From Rostratula benghalensis (taxonomy: Eukaryota > Chordata > Aves > Charadriiformes > Rostratulidae), in NCBI GenBank assembly GCA_013399305.1, contig VXAI01000088.1, positions 1,799,230 to 1,863,229 on the forward strand: a stretch of DNA of 64,000 bases. The letters are read 5' to 3'. The position numbers and the translations under genes were made by a program. The stretch's first letter is position 1; every line of letters starts with the position of its first letter. The notes under the pieces were generated by a model. That model saw nothing but the letters and a program-made list of their open reading frames with translations, was not told the origin of the DNA and did no database searches. Positions 25,401-39,439 of the stretch are shown piece by piece.

Positions 25401-28400
25401 GTAACAGTTATTACGGCTTTAGATATGGTAGAGAGAGAATAGAAGCAACAATCATGCCCATGGCCATGTGTATTCTGATCCATACTGCCTTGAGAAAAAA
25501 TAAGATATGAATAGAAAATTATAGATATGTTCAAGGAGGGAGTCAAGATGAATTGGAATGAGAATAAAAAGAAACAGCCTACATTGCATCCATGAATGCA
25601 AAAGAACAGAACAGAAAAGAGAAGTCAGTGCTCTCTTAACAAAAATACTTTTGACAAAGAAGTAAAAGTGACCATTTTGGTTATAGCTCATGAATAATTA
25701 AGGAAAAATAGAAGTGCAGGATTTTTTTCTCATTGTATATGGAGACATTACAAGTTTGTGTCACTAACATAGTGGTAAACGGTATACACAGGTGATATTT
25801 TATCACAGCCAACTATGAGGAGAAACAGAGGTCATCAGAACTTTAAAAGGGAGATATGACTTACTCTGACTTTAATTTGCTTTCAAAAACATGGTCACTG
25901 ACCCTTTAAATCACAAGCCAATTACAAGCATTGTAGTGACATTACTAATTACATGCTGAGAGTGTAAATTTAAAATGGCAATTTCAATTTTCAGTTCATT
26001 GGGAGAATGCAGGAAAATGAAATTGCATACTAATTAGTTCATGTGTGTCAGACACCTGAAAGATTAGAGAAAAAAACCTCTGCACTCATTACAAGTGAGT
26101 TATAAGCAAAGCACTCAAACATTTCATTTGCCAAGCTGCATACAAATAAAGAAATTAAATGACAAAGAAAATTGATAATGATGGAGGAAGGCAAAAATAG
26201 CTACAGGCTTGTATGTATGTATACTTTGGGGGCCTTTGTGAATTATAGTTTCCTTTAGAATTTATCCAATATTCGAAACTCTAAGAGATTAGCATGCTAC
26301 TGGTTCAGGTTCACTGCACAAGATACTAATTTACAGGAACTAAAAGAAGAGTTTCTGATTTTATAACTTTCCACTTAATCTCTGCCAAGCATTCGCAGTT
26401 TTTCATAAGCCATCTTCTGGACCAGCTGTTTTGTCACTCGGACCAATATGGAAAAGGTTCCTTATACAGATCCCTCACATGAAGATCTGGGAAGAAGATG
26501 GAGATATTCTAAAGAACATAAAACTCAGAGTAGGCTGTAGTTAGAGTGAACATTTCTCCTTCAAGACCAGAAGGAAGGTGGCCAAGGAACTTCGCACAAA
26601 TCAGAGTGGGCTGACTTTTTGTATCCTTCCACAAATGCTTATGAAGTATCTCCCTGGCCATTACAGAAGCTGTGCAAAAATAAGATATGGGATTTCTGCT
26701 TCTCCTCTTCTCTCAACAGAAACTGTTCACCCATACAAGGGCCAGTCAGTGTCTGTCTCTTAAGAGTGTATTTTATGCTTGAAGAACAAGACAGTGCTCT
26801 GACTTAAAGAACTACTATGCAGTACATAAAATGTCAGTTTGTGGAGGTCTGTATCCCTGCCAAATCAAAACAGGGCTTCAGCAGAAAACTAAAAAGCATT
26901 TTTTCTCTCCAAGCATCATCTCTCTGACAAATTTAGAATTTCCATTCCCAGGTGTTTTAAGGAGAAAAGTCTTATATAAAAGGGGGAAAAATGCTCTCAA
27001 GAAGTAAACTTCTGTTTTTAAATTACAAAGCTTTACTTGGATAAAAATAAAAATAAAAACAAAACACTTGACAAGTTTGTTTTTTTTAAATTATAGACCA
27101 AAGTTAATTCTTAAAGAAAAATGTGAAGAAAAAGAAAAGGATGCTAGGTGCTTAGTACACATCATAAAACTTAATTAGCTTCTGAAAAATCTTTTCATAC
27201 TCTGGCTGTTAAAATTAGAGAATATCCTGCATGGGATCATCACTACCTAGATTGGGTCATTAACTGCAGTAAAAGAACAAATTGTTCAAACATGATACCT
27301 TGGGCTGAGAATTTAGACACATTTTCTCCATTGGACCAACTTTCCTTCAAGGTAAGAGCAAAGGGGAGATCTCCCTGTGAGCAAACTCCATGGCAGACAT
27401 AGCTCTGCTCTGGCTAGAACCTCCACAGCTGCCTGACAGCCACCTCCACAGTGAGTGGTGGCTTTGCCAAGTAGAAATGTGAAAGAAACAGATCATTAGC
27501 TATCCCCATCCAGTTCATCTCCTGGTAAAGGCATGTCTTGGGGGAAAGCGCTAAATGATTTGGCCTTTTTTTCTGCAGTTCATTTAATAAAGCCCACCGC
27601 AAAAGCAGCCCAAAAGCTGCTCTAACACTGACTTTATCGTTATCCATTAAAGTTAGATTAGTTTTCTACTCCGGTGAAAATAATTCTACTCAAGTCCTTC
27701 AGCGTTATTCTTTCCAGTTCTTTTTCAATGTATAAATTTTACAGACTTCCTAACCCGCTGGTCTTTACAGAAGAAAACTGACTTAAGATACATTGAAGGG
27801 CCTTTGTGTTTTCACTCTGCAGTGAATAGCAAACAGTAACACTGGCTTCATTTTTCAGAGCTGACAAAATTCAGCACTCTCACCACATGAGCTTCAGAAA
27901 ACTTCATCACACAACACTTTGTGCCTGCTCTCCAGACAAGAAAAATGAACAGGTAATCCTGTGCACTTTTCCCCCAAACATCTGGGAGCTGCCTCAGAAA
28001 AATCACAAATGGTAGTCAGCACAAAAACTTGAATATGAACAAGAATTATACAATGCACATGAAGGTAACTTCAAGAAGAGTGTGTCTGACACTCAAGGGA
28101 CTTATGTTCACCTTAGGGCTAGTAGACATGATGCTCGGGTACCATCTTCTGCTACTCTTGTGGTGGGTTCACTGGGAAGGAAGAACCCTCTTCATGTATT
28201 GATTTTAATGACTAGTAAAACTAGGCTTTTTAAAAATATCTAACATCACCCCTATTAACTAGCAGCTGAAAATGCTGTAGCTTAGCCCAATTCACACATC
28301 ATGAAAGGAAAACACCATCAATATGAAGAGCTACAGGAATCACTACATAATAATTGCCCTCATTAAAATACAGCCACAGGACTTCATATTCACTGCTTCA

Positions 28401-29084
28401 TGACTTTTACTGAAGTCATTTGCTAGGTGCAGAAAATCCAGTCCGCAAAGAGGGCACTGTCATTTGAATTACTCTAGCAATAACATCCTTGAGTGGAAAT
28501 GAAAAAAAAAAAAAAGGAAAGTGTCTTTTCAGCCCCATGGATGTGGTTGAACTAACAGCTATTTCAGCCTTAATTGAAACAGTTCTTGTTACTTGCAGCA
28601 TGATGCACACAATGCTTAACCTGTGTGCCCAGAGCAGCTCAACACAGGGACAAACTATTCCTGCAGGCTCTGGTATGGTCAAAATCACATTAAAGCACTC
28701 TAGAACAATACCCAAGGAAGGCTGCATGTGTCAAAGTATCTCCACCTTGAGATATTGCTGTGAAATGCCACGAGGGACTGAACCAGCATATGTAGCATAT
28801 GGAGAAAGCAGCTTCCTTGTAAAGCGTCTTTATAAATTTTCTTCCATGGTTTACCGCCACAATGGAACATATGCACACTTTTTTTCAAATAGAAAGATTT
28901 GTGCATTTGTAAAGTCAAGATTATTAGTGTTTTGCAACTTAAATAGTCTCTTTTAGTCCAGGCTATGTTTCTGACAGTGAATAAGGATCTAGCTGTTAGT
29001 TTACCACTTGTCTTCATCAGTTTCTTAAGTGACTCTGGCAATTGAATCAAGAAGATTTTTTCCCTCCTCAGCTCCATCTGTTAC

Positions 29085-29266
29085 CTGAATCCATGGCCAT
29101 CTGTCATTTTCTGCAGCAGTCCAAGCATTCACAAGACCCTTCTTATTAAGTCGTGCGTAGTATGGATACCATTTCTGGAGTCCAAAAAGAGCTCGATGAG
29201 TGGATGACGCAGTAATTTGTTGGTTTGACACAATTCCTCCTTCTATCCCTAGTGGGCCAGAGCATC
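29085..29266 (-). CDS. EDIL3: EDIL3 exon encoding the first part of discoidin domain C1
   Basis: This 182-nt exon opens discoidin (F5/8 type C) domain C1, the module by which EDIL3 and its paralogue MFGE8 bind phosphatidylserine and matrix. After a split codon it encodes 60 residues. They begin with [10 protein letters not shown], whose Cys forms the domain-closing disulfide in this family. They continue through NQQITASS and the first membrane-facing loop region ([10 protein letters not shown]), and end with [15 protein letters not shown]. The acceptor is tttgcag ending at 29267. The donor is CAG followed by gtaaca at 29084-29079, which is weaker than consensus at +5. It enters in phase 1 and leaves in phase 0. 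The reading frame appears to run on as [10 protein letters not shown] past the donor, but that is intron. Relative to human EDIL3, as I recall it, only two conservative Ile to Val changes are visible. Confidence 0.98.
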
Positions 29267-32200
29267 CTGCAAATGGAAACAAGAAGAGAAATTATTGCAA
29301 CTGAGATGATCAGCGCTTCTGAGTCCCAAGTGGCTGTAATTGCAAATAGCGTACAAATAGGTCCCAAATGTCATGTCAAATATGTTATTAGAAGAGATTT
29401 AAAACACTTGAGTAGTGTCTTCTTTTTGCAAAAATAAATAATTAAATAAGCTAGAAAAATATTGCTTGTAAATTACTATTCCCATTGCAAAATTAATGAA
29501 ATAGATTAAGCTTTCAATGTCTTTTAACTTATTCTGTTTGAAGAATCATGATTTGTGTTTTACAGATACAATGAAAGAAAATGATTCTTAGAATCAAATA
29601 TTGAAATAATTGCTAAAAACAAATTTAAAATTCTGTAATTACTGCAAAGTTCTATATTGCCACTCTTGACATAGAGCTTAGCAGTTAACCAATACATTGC
29701 ATATTGGTACTGCAGTTATCTTTAGACACATGAAACCAGACACATTATATTTACATTAAAAATAGTTAAAGATATTATGCATCTAATTAGCAAAGCACAA
29801 CATAAGTATTTAACTGAAATATTCAAAGCTAATAATTTTTTGTGGCATACATCATTAATTTATACACCTGAAATACTTGCAATCATTTTTAAAGTCATAA
29901 TATTTCTGCATACATTCTTTTTTGAAGCCACTCTGTTCGGGTACAGGAGCAAGAACATTCAGTTATTGTTAGCACTGCAAAAACTGTTTTAAAATTCATT
30001 ATATGCAAATGAATGGCAGTCTACCTACTATTAAATACCCCCAACAGCTTTCAAGTAAATATGATTATTTTTTTTTCTCAATTTTGATGAAGAGTATGAA
30101 GATAAGCAAATTGCAAGAACTACTGTAGCAGGAGATCTCGCTCAGTTGCCCAAAAGGTCTGCTGCGTGGGTCAACTGCACTCCAGCAGTTTTGAACACAA
30201 CAGGGCAGAGCAGATGTTTACTTACATTCTAGGTTTTCTCAGGAGCCTGGCAGTGTTTCACCTTAAGCAGTACCCAAGAATGAACTCTGAAATGGTACTG
30301 CTGTGAAATCCTTACACCATCTGGGCAGAAAGTCACAAATAATTTAATTCCTCATTAATTTAAAGGTATAAAGAAGAAAAGTGACCAGTGCAATTGGGTC
30401 CTTTTGGCAGAAGCTGAGGCAGGGAGACAGTGCTGGGAGTCACTGGCAATGCAATGTCTGGGTATTGTGTGTCACTGATAATAGAGACAAATACAAATAA
30501 AATTCCTTGCTTAAGTTGGTTATGGAGCAAGAGCCATGGGCAAGGATGTACTTGCGCTCTGAAAAGATAAACTGAAACCCCCACATGGATGGGTTTCCCA
30601 ACATGTTACTTCTTAACTGCAAAACCAGGTTTACTTTCAGGATACGTTTAAGTGAAATCCCGGCCCCGTGGAAATTAATGACTGACTTGCACCGTATGAT
30701 GATTTCATCCACATTTTTAACAGTCCACAAGGCTCAGCTAGAATCTAAAATCCCAGTTCCACTTTTCTGTGTCATGCATCACCCAGAAAGAAAGGCAGTG
30801 CATTCAGCACTTGACTTATAACTCTGTTGATGCTGCACAAAACATAACAAAATGCAGCTGTGCCAGACACATAGCAGTACTGGAATAAAACAAATTCTTT
30901 GTCACCAGCATAGGCAGGCATAAGATGTATTCAAAAAAAACCCTCGTATGTTGGAAAAGTGTCATTTTATATTGCGTTATCATGCATCACTTAAAAACTG
31001 AAGGACCTGTTCAAATCGTAGCTCTGTTTCTGAAATATTTTCATCTAATAGCAAAAAATTCCTTTGGTGTATAAACTGCCACATCTGCTTGTAAGTCAGA
31101 GGTAAACTGCTACACTTTCCTAAAGAAAAAAAAAGTCATCTTTTCAAAATTTTATTATGTTTACATATTAAATATCTTTGTCATTTCATGATGGAAAAGA
31201 AACTGCACACAGGTGTGTCTATATGTATGTGCAACTTGGAAACACAAACACGTGCATACAGGGCAGATTCCAGCTCACCATGAAATTAACCACCCCTAAG
31301 AGCTGGTCTATTCCACATCTCCTCTCATAGTAAGGAGTATAAGGATGAGGATGAGGGCCCTGCTGATGTTATTCAGCGTCCTAACAGGAAGAATGTGTGC
31401 ACAAGCGCTGGGCTCCACTGTGCACCACAGTCAGTTTGGAGTGGGGCCCACAATAAAGCTATTTGGTGTTTGCAGATATTTTTCAAAAGAACGTGTATTT
31501 GTTGCCAAGACCTTTAGTCTCCTAAAGACATCGCAGATTTGGCAGACTTGGAAGAGATGTGGATGTCCTTTTTTTTTTTGCTTATCAGCCTCTGTTTAAG
31601 GTGCAGAATGTTTGAACTGTAGAAAGTTTTGATTTGGAGGCATGTTTGTTATCGTGCTTGAGAAGCATTAAAAGGTATTTGAAATATGTGTGAAATCCTT
31701 ACAAGAGAATAGAGAATTTTCCTTTCTGAATTGAAGGCAGCTAAATTGCCATGTGACAGCACTTAACTCTTACTTTGTCAGCTCTGACCATATATAGTCA
31801 GAAGAGTTCAACTTCCTTAGCTTTAGGAGGATTATTTCTGAAATCCAAAGCAAATCTCTACCTTCAGGGAATACATACTTCATTGTACAGACTTCTTATT
31901 TTAATTGCAGTTCCAGTCTTGGTTTATCAAGTTTTTAATTTTTTCAATGTGAGCTAAACACAAAATTTACCACCCCTAAAAATGAAACTACCACATTTGA
32001 GATACTTTCTAGTTCAGTGTTCAGTTCAAGCATAACATAATGAGATGTGTAGGAAATATGAGGCTAGATAGTAATTCCTAAACAATACTGGCCTTACAAT
32101 GTAATATGTATATACCCACCACTAAGACCTGTCTTTACAGGACCATCTTTTTTCACTGCCCTGAAGGGTAACACATTGTTCTCATGAGGTAGGAACTTTG

Positions 32201-34543
32201 GATTAAGATAAATCTTAATGCTGCTCAAGACCAAACAGGTCTTTTTCAGGTGCAAACCACAGAACTTGCAATGCAATCCTGCTCTGACCACAGCAGTGCT
32301 GATGAATTTAGAAATTTGACTGGCAGATGGGTCTTGAGGAAGCCTATCCAAAGCTATCTCTTCCTGAGACTTCAGGTACCTCCATGCGCATCACGTGAAG
32401 TTTTTATGACTAGTCTTAGCTTGACCTTGACTACATTGAATTTATCCTTCTGCTTCATAGTCAGGTGCATTTCAAGACATTTTAAAAACTGCTCAGTTCA
32501 TTTTAATAATACTAAGATGATTTTTTAAATTATCAGAACATTTTGGTACAATTCTTATGTACTGAACAGTCAGGACTTCAGGAGAGTTTTTGCTAGGACA
32601 TTGTGAGTAAGATGCTTCCACTGTTAAAATTGCCCATTTACCAACTCTTAGGTCTTTACATTTAATCAGACATTATTCTACAAGAAAACCTTTCGATTTA
32701 CTTTCTTTCATCAGTTGAAAGAAAATAGTTGAACATATTTTTGGATAGTTAAGTATCACACAACAAATGGACTTCCCTTAGCCATATGCTCATTAGTTTC
32801 GTCCAAATACTCCAATAGATTTGTGAGTCATGCTTTCTCCTTACAAAAGCTCTAATAGCACTATTACTTTCCAAATTCTAGAGAAATTTACTTTGCCTGA
32901 AAACTCTCAGCTGAATAACCATCCTCTGGTTCCATCAAATAGGTTATATCAGTAAAGGACTGGTTACAGGCTAGCTTCTGCATAAGATATTCAATTTGAG
33001 ACACAAACAATACTTTCCTTCAAGTTTAGATATCAATTATTTCTTTCAGTGCTTAAGGGCTCTAATATGCCATTGCCTACTAACAATGGAGGAAACAAGA
33101 AAATTCTGCTTTTGCAGATTGTCTTTTAAATAAAACTGAGATACATATTTTGCATAACAATTGCAAGCTGAATTATATTTTGTTGTTAAACATCTGCTTC
33201 TATTAAATCCACAGTTCATTTAACAAAAATCATGACAGCTTGGGAAACTACAGACTCCAAGGGAGTAATAATATCACTGCAATGACTCTGTACAATTCAG
33301 TCTGGTCAATGTTAGCCATTAAATAGAAACCCATTTCTTTTTAGTTAATGCCGACACATTGGGTTATGACAATCAGCTTGATGCAACAAAGTAAAAGCAA
33401 TAAAACAGGAGTTAAAAACTGCTTGATACGTTCATGAAACAGATTCATAAGGAAGATTTTTTCATCTGGAGCTGTTATTTTAGTGTCATTAAATAACAAA
33501 AGAGTAACTCAGTCAATATTGTTCTTACTCCTACAGTGGCAATTGGTGTGCACAAAATAAATTGCTATTGGCTCTTCTCTTTCTCTCATTGAGCACTATT
33601 CCCACATTGTCCCCATTGTCCATGAAGATGACAGAATGCAAAGGTGTACCACCAAGATACGTGATTGTGAATGGACCCAGTGACGGATCCATGGGAAAAG
33701 TCAACACCACATGAAAAAAGAAGGATTAATATATATATTTTTAGTTCTCCTAAGAATGCCCACCAACACACGAGAAGACGGCATGGTTATAAAACTGCCT
33801 TGAAGGCTTCTTTTACAATAGTAAACTTAACTAGGCCTGAAACATTATGTACCATTTTGCACCACAAAGCAAGTAATCATTTGTCCAGATTTCACTTGTG
33901 GATCAACTATCTCCTCAGACAAAAGATGACTTCTGCATTTCCACCCTAATCTCTTACAACAAAAAAACCTTCAGCTGAACAAAAGCATTTGTGCAAAAGG
34001 AAATGAAAGAAGATGACAGTTTACTGTGTTCTATTGATGTCTCTTCAGAGGTAAATTAGAAGAGGGAAAAATGTCACTGATTCCCTTTCTTAATAGGGGG
34101 AAAACAAACCATTTAAAAATGATTCTCCAGTACGAGATAATAAACAGAAAGCACTGGGTAAACATGTTACTTGAGTATATTTAATTTGGACTTCTACATT
34201 TATGTCAGTCCACAAATTAAGCAAAACTTCCAAATGGTTTAAAAATTGCTTGAAAATGTGAAGATTATGCTTCTACAAACAGAAGAAAAAGATTTCTTGT
34301 TATTGATGATGAAACATGCCTGATTTTGCAGCGTGCATATGTAGCTTTCATTTCCTCTGTTGGTTTGTCTCTAGCTAACGTCATCAAAACAAACAGATGC
34401 AAAATTGAAGGCACGTAGAAAACAAATCTGCTTTAGACATCTGCAATCCTGCTTTTCTCCAAGCACCTCATTTTCTGGAATGAGATTGCTCTGGCTGTGC
34501 TTAGCATAACTCGATAATTGTGCTGAACATAAACTCTGACAAT

Positions 34544-34635
34544 GGGATTACAGATGACCTCTGATATAGCAGTAATTAATGCTGCTCCCCAGAGTGCAAT
34601 CTAGGCTTCAGTCTCCTATTTCCTCTTCTTCTATC
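34544..34635. repeat. Local direct duplication, copy A
   Basis: This stretch begins gggattacagatgacctctg, continues with gcagtaattaat-type sequence, then tgcaatctaggcttcagtct, and ends in ctcttctt. The same series of blocks recurs about 420 bp to the right (34968-35070). The two copies differ by substitutions and an internal length difference of about 12 bp. No known family was recognised, so it may be a decayed tandem duplication or two remnants of one repeat. Confidence 0.65.
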
Positions 34636-34967
34636 TCCTGCCACCCACACCTCCTTGCCCAGTTTGCTCTGTCAAAGGTAGCTCTCTTCAATGAATTTGT
34701 TTCTGTAGGAGCTGGTTAGGTGGATATGGACAATCATTTAGCAATCTGCTACTAAAGTGCCCATCCACTTGCAATGTGTGAAATGATGTTCTGGTCAGGC
34801 TTGTTTTTTCACAACCATGACACAAAGTTGCTAAAATCCCCTTTTCTCTATAAACACTATGAAAATTTCTTTTGCAAAGAGACGGAGGAGTAATGCAGTT
34901 TCTCTTCCTGCTGTCATGGTTTTAGTGACACAATGGTCCTCTGTTGCCAACTTCACCATTTAACAGA

Positions 34968-35070
34968 GGGATTAGAGATGGCCACTGATATTGCAGTAAT
35001 TAATTCTGATGCATGTATAAAGTCCCCACCATGCAATCTAGGATTCAGCCTCCCATTTCTTCTTCTTCCT
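34968..35070. repeat. Local direct duplication, copy B
   Basis: This copy begins gggattagagatggccactg, continues ttgcagtaattaattctg, then atgcaatctaggattcagcc, and ends in a cttcttcttcc tract. It matches copy A at 34544-34635 block for block in the same order and orientation. About 12 extra bases lie between the taatta block and the caatctagg block. Confidence 0.65.
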
Positions 35071-35246
35071 TCACACAGAGACTTGGGCTCTCTGACTAGA
35101 AACACTTTCCCACATGGGCCTGCAGTCCCTGGTCTGGGTTTCACATCCTTCTGATAGACATCCAGAGGGATTTTCTACACTGAGCTGTCTGCAAAAATTT
35201 CTGCTTCCAGCATAGCACAGGAGCATACGGAGACAAAGATTATGTC

Positions 35247-35265
35247 TTTTTTTTTTTTTTTTTTT
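35247..35265. repeat. Poly-T run (19 T)
   Basis: Uninterrupted T homopolymer about 180 bp right of duplication copy B. Confidence 0.9.
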
Positions 35266-37183
35266 ATGTAGTGATGTGTCTGAAGTGGAGGGTTGTTATT
35301 CAGGACTAATTTTCTTAGTTCTCGTTTGGCAAATTCTCCTTTCTGCTCCTTGAGAAGAATGGATAAGACTGTAAATTCCCCAGAAAAAGCAGAGGGATTA
35401 ACATCTGGGGAACTGCAACATACAGTGCAGTAGAAGATAAGACCTATCCAACAGGAATAAAAGCAAGGGAAGATATAAATTCTGATTTAGGAAATCCATA
35501 AACTGAAGACTGCTGGCAGCTGGGAAAATACAATGAAGAACCATTGCTTAGTGCTTGTCCCTTTTCTTATTCTAGTTCATTAAGCAGTCACCTCAGATCA
35601 CTGTCTGAGGAAGGACTGTTGGATTGTCATCAGACCAAGTACATTACTCTTATGCTCAAAAAGAAGGGTACATCTAAAATCTCATATCTGCAAAGCTGAA
35701 ATCAGAAAAAAAACCAAAACCAAAACATTTTAATGTTGCTCCATGAAGTGAGTGTTGCTGCTATGTTTGTGCTAAGCTCCATCCTGCTAACGTTACTGAC
35801 AGCATCCCTAGGCACATTCAAAATGCTTTTAATGGAACTGGCCTGGGAGAAGGACTTCTAGAATGAAGATACATTGTCTGTGGATCCCTGTCAGAGAAAA
35901 CCGCTGCTTCAAATGATCTGGAAAAGTCTTTATTCCAAGATATGTCAACTATGTTACAGCCATGCCATTTCTGACAAATGTTTTTTTTGAATGCCTTTTT
36001 TCAAAATCTCCAGTAGTGAAGATTCAACAATCCTTTTTGGTGTTTGATTGAAGTTTTTCTTATTACATTTATTATTGCTTGTCCTGATTCTCTGAGTGTG
36101 GACAACAATGTATTTCTCTTAGCTCAGCCTTTGGTGCATTTATTTCCTCTCTTATTTTCTTTTCTACCTGGGGATGATGAATAATCACAATTTACACTGA
36201 GCACATGGCATAGCACAAAGTGTCCTTGTTTCATGGGTTACTGGACTAACTGGAGGAACAATCCAAAATTCAGGAGAGAGTTGAGAACGCAGAAAAATGA
36301 TTTGGTGAACCTTGGCTGTGATGCATCACATGGCCAATTTACAGCTACAGCAGAGAACCACTATCACTCCATGGTGACTTCAGAGAACAAACTTCAGAAA
36401 GGATAACCTTTATCTTATTCTGTTTTCAAGGAGCAATTATGATATTTTTTTTTTAAAGATTCAATAATATTTCAGTAAGGAGTTTAGTTTCTCAAACTCC
36501 TCTGCTGAGCTCTCTCATAGAAATACATTAATGATTTTTGGCATTGTGAAAAATAGCATTTCTGCCATGTTTGAGTAGTGACATTATTCAGTTTTACATC
36601 ACTCATAGCCACTTAAGGATTACTAAAAAAATAATGAATAAATATTGAATGAAAAAATAATCTGAATAAAACAGAAATAGTGGAGTAACTCTAAAAACCT
36701 TCTCACATGATACATGATTCCAAGTTCCATTTACTAATCCCTTGACTTTTTGGTGGATCTGGACTTGGGCAGCTGTGGGTAGAGGAGATTTGTACAGCTG
36801 CGGATCTATTAATTACATCCTTTACTTCTAGCCATTGTAAATGGTTGTGGCAGAGAGAACAGTCAATTAACAATTTAAGCGTAATTTTGGCATGTAAAAA
36901 TGAGATTAGGAGCTCAACTGGATTTAAAAATATTATTTTTATATTTTGCTGCTGATGAAATATGTGCATTCCATATGCTTCTCCCCTCCTTGGGTACCAG
37001 TAGAAATATTTCTTGTAATAATACAAGAAAACTCAGCAGGTTTCCAGCAACGCTAGAAAATTTGATAATGAGATACAGTGTTCTAAGAACATTCAGCCTG
37101 ATTTCAGGGTAGCTACAGACAAATTCTTTCAGAGTTCCCTAGATTTATATTTACATTAACCTGTAATTAGTGACATGCAGTTT

Positions 37184-37194
37184 GGGGGGGGGGG
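37184..37194. repeat. Poly-G run (11 G)
   Basis: A single run of 11 G in otherwise AT-rich intron. A lone run does not by itself meet the four-tract pattern of a G-quadruplex. Confidence 0.85.
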
Positions 37195-39439
37195 TTGTGG
37201 TTGTTGTTTGTTTATTCAAGAAGCACGGAACATGGACAAAAACTTTATCTCTGTGGCAAATACATTATCTTGTATACATTCTCTCCTCCTAAAATACATC
37301 CTAAAGGACTTGGGTTTTCTTTTCTTTTTTTTTTTTCTTCTTTGTTTCACAGGGCAACATTTGTACTAGAAAGACTAGTAATTTTAACATTGAATGCGTA
37401 AATATATCTTAAACTGGTAATACTACAATTTAAAGGAGATGTTAGCACTCCCAGAAAGAAAAAAGTGCAGGCTCAATAATATTCCTACCAGTGCTGCAAA
37501 ATGGGGTTCACCGCTGGGAAAGATGATATCTTGCCTCTCAAATGCAGTGAGTTGCTGATGCAAAGGCACACTCACAGTTGTGCTGGCTGGTGGGAGCGCT
37601 AATTTCAAAGGTGCTAATTAAACAGGAAATCTCACTGATTTCCTTTACAACTTCTGTTAAATGCTATCAGGAGAGGTGAAACACCTGGATTCTTACCAGC
37701 TGACTGTTCTGGAGCTCTGCCTCATTCTCAGAATTAGTTACAGGATGCTGATACTACTGTTTTTTTAAAGTACTAAGTAACTGCTGCTAATATGAAGGTA
37801 GCTCATGACATACATATCTTTCTGCTTAATGACTGCTTCAAAATCGACCTGTTCCAAAAATCAAATTTGAAAAAAACCAAACCACCAAACCCTAACCTTC
37901 TCTTAGAAGTAATACTGCAAAGACAAGGTACGGTAACACTGAAAGACAATCTGCATTTTTCTAGCAGGTCTACAATGGAAATCAGTGGGATTACAACATC
38001 AAAGTAATTAGCATTCCTGTAAAACAGCCTGACAATGAGAATGTTCGTTTGCCAGGAGTAGAGTATGTACTTTTCAAGTGGCAAATCTCATTTTGCTGCC
38101 TAGAGACATTCTTTCTGTCTTTGTGGTTTGGTGGCTTTTTCTTTTTTTTCCCATATGAACAGCAACTGTTCCTAGAAACGCCAATATTACTCGTTACAAG
38201 ATGTATCCATTGAAATTGTTTAAAAACTACCAGCGGCACTAATATGAATTTTACATTACAATGGAAAACATATTCTTCAGAAAGAAGTAAAAAGATGGCA
38301 ATATCCTACAATATACTGCTGAAGTGATATGCTAAATATGAGCTATATCCACAGCACTGAACACAAACTGCATGCAAACGACAGTTATTTAAATCTGACT
38401 ACACAGAAACAGCAGTTCGTATGGGCTCTAAGCTGTTTCCACCGCCTTCTATAACACATCTAACTGGAAATAATAACTGGAAATTCAGATACTGGCATTT
38501 AGATCTTGTTCCTGGAAGTCATTTGATGTAGGTATAACATTATATTCATGTAAAGCAGCTTTAAGGATCGGGGCCTGAAGCCCTGTTAAAAATATAGAAT
38601 TAATTTAAAGGTCATGGACTTTTGTTAGGGTGGAAAAGAAACTCAGAATGAAGATTCCTTGTATATGTACAGTAAAAGAAGTCTTTCATTGCTACAGTCT
38701 GTAGAAAAATAGATGTTATATTTTTAACTCCATGGTGTATTTTAAACATAAATATCTTCACACACCATTTTTAAATGTAATTTTATTTTTCCTTGTTAAT
38801 ATCTATTTTCACCATATAAAGGATATGATTCTAAAATTTTTATATTAAGACATAGCTAACCAAACAAAGCAAACATAAGAGATCAAATCCGTGCAGCCCA
38901 TCTTCATACATCTAAAAGTTACCTATTTGGCCCAAACTAGCTGCTGAGGTTCTTTCTGTAATCTGTGGTAAGAAACAGGCAACTCTGACCCAGGATTTTC
39001 ATTTTAATAAGAAAGTGTTTAAGTCCATGTAGTTACCTTTTCTGTGTCTACTGATGAATGAACAAGCCTAGAGCACTATCTTCAACTTAGTTCCTAGGTT
39101 TAAGAGGCTAAAATTAAGTTAAATGAACCTGAGGAGTTTTAAAAGACCAAAAAGACATTCTTTTCTGAAAAACTAGATTTACTATAGTTAACATACTTGG
39201 ACTTTATAGAAATACATCTTTTAGAAACATGTGCTAAGGAAGAGATGAATATAACATAAATCAAAAACTTTTCAGACCTTGATGTGTCTGTTGAAAAAGA
39301 TGACCACAAAAAGGTTGATGTGACTTTGGAACTGGAATTACCAAGTGATCCAAGCTGAAATACCCATGTTAAACCTCAAGAAGTTATTTGCCACAGAAAT
39401 ACCAAGCAACTCCTCATTCTGTCTGTATTATATCTAATG

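Larger units (their letters stand above)
12998..29084 (-). other. EDIL3: EDIL3 intron between C1 exons 1 and 2
   Basis: This phase 0 intron of 16,087 nt has donor gtaaca and an acceptor preceded by a T run. It contains a CR1 3' tail at about 16806-16985, a 16-bp palindrome at 15909-15924 and an 18-A run at 22420-22437. A TAATTA-containing AT-rich block lies at about 25.87-26.17 kb. The remainder shows no gene-like signal. Open frames such as the one at 28489-28956 start in a poly-A tract and match nothing I recognise. Confidence 0.95.

Noticed and set aside
28489..28956. 155-codon plus-strand open frame near C1 exon 1
   Set aside because: It starts in a poly-A/lysine run, resembles no protein family, overlaps an equally long antisense frame and lies in intron; consistent with chance.
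28700..29077. 125-codon minus-strand open frame starting just past the C1 exon 1 donor
   Set aside because: It lies wholly downstream of the clean gtaaca donor, in a frame unrelated to the exon, and shows no recognisable domain.
37184..37194. G run as a G-quadruplex
   Set aside because: Only one tract of G is present; the four-tract pattern is missing.
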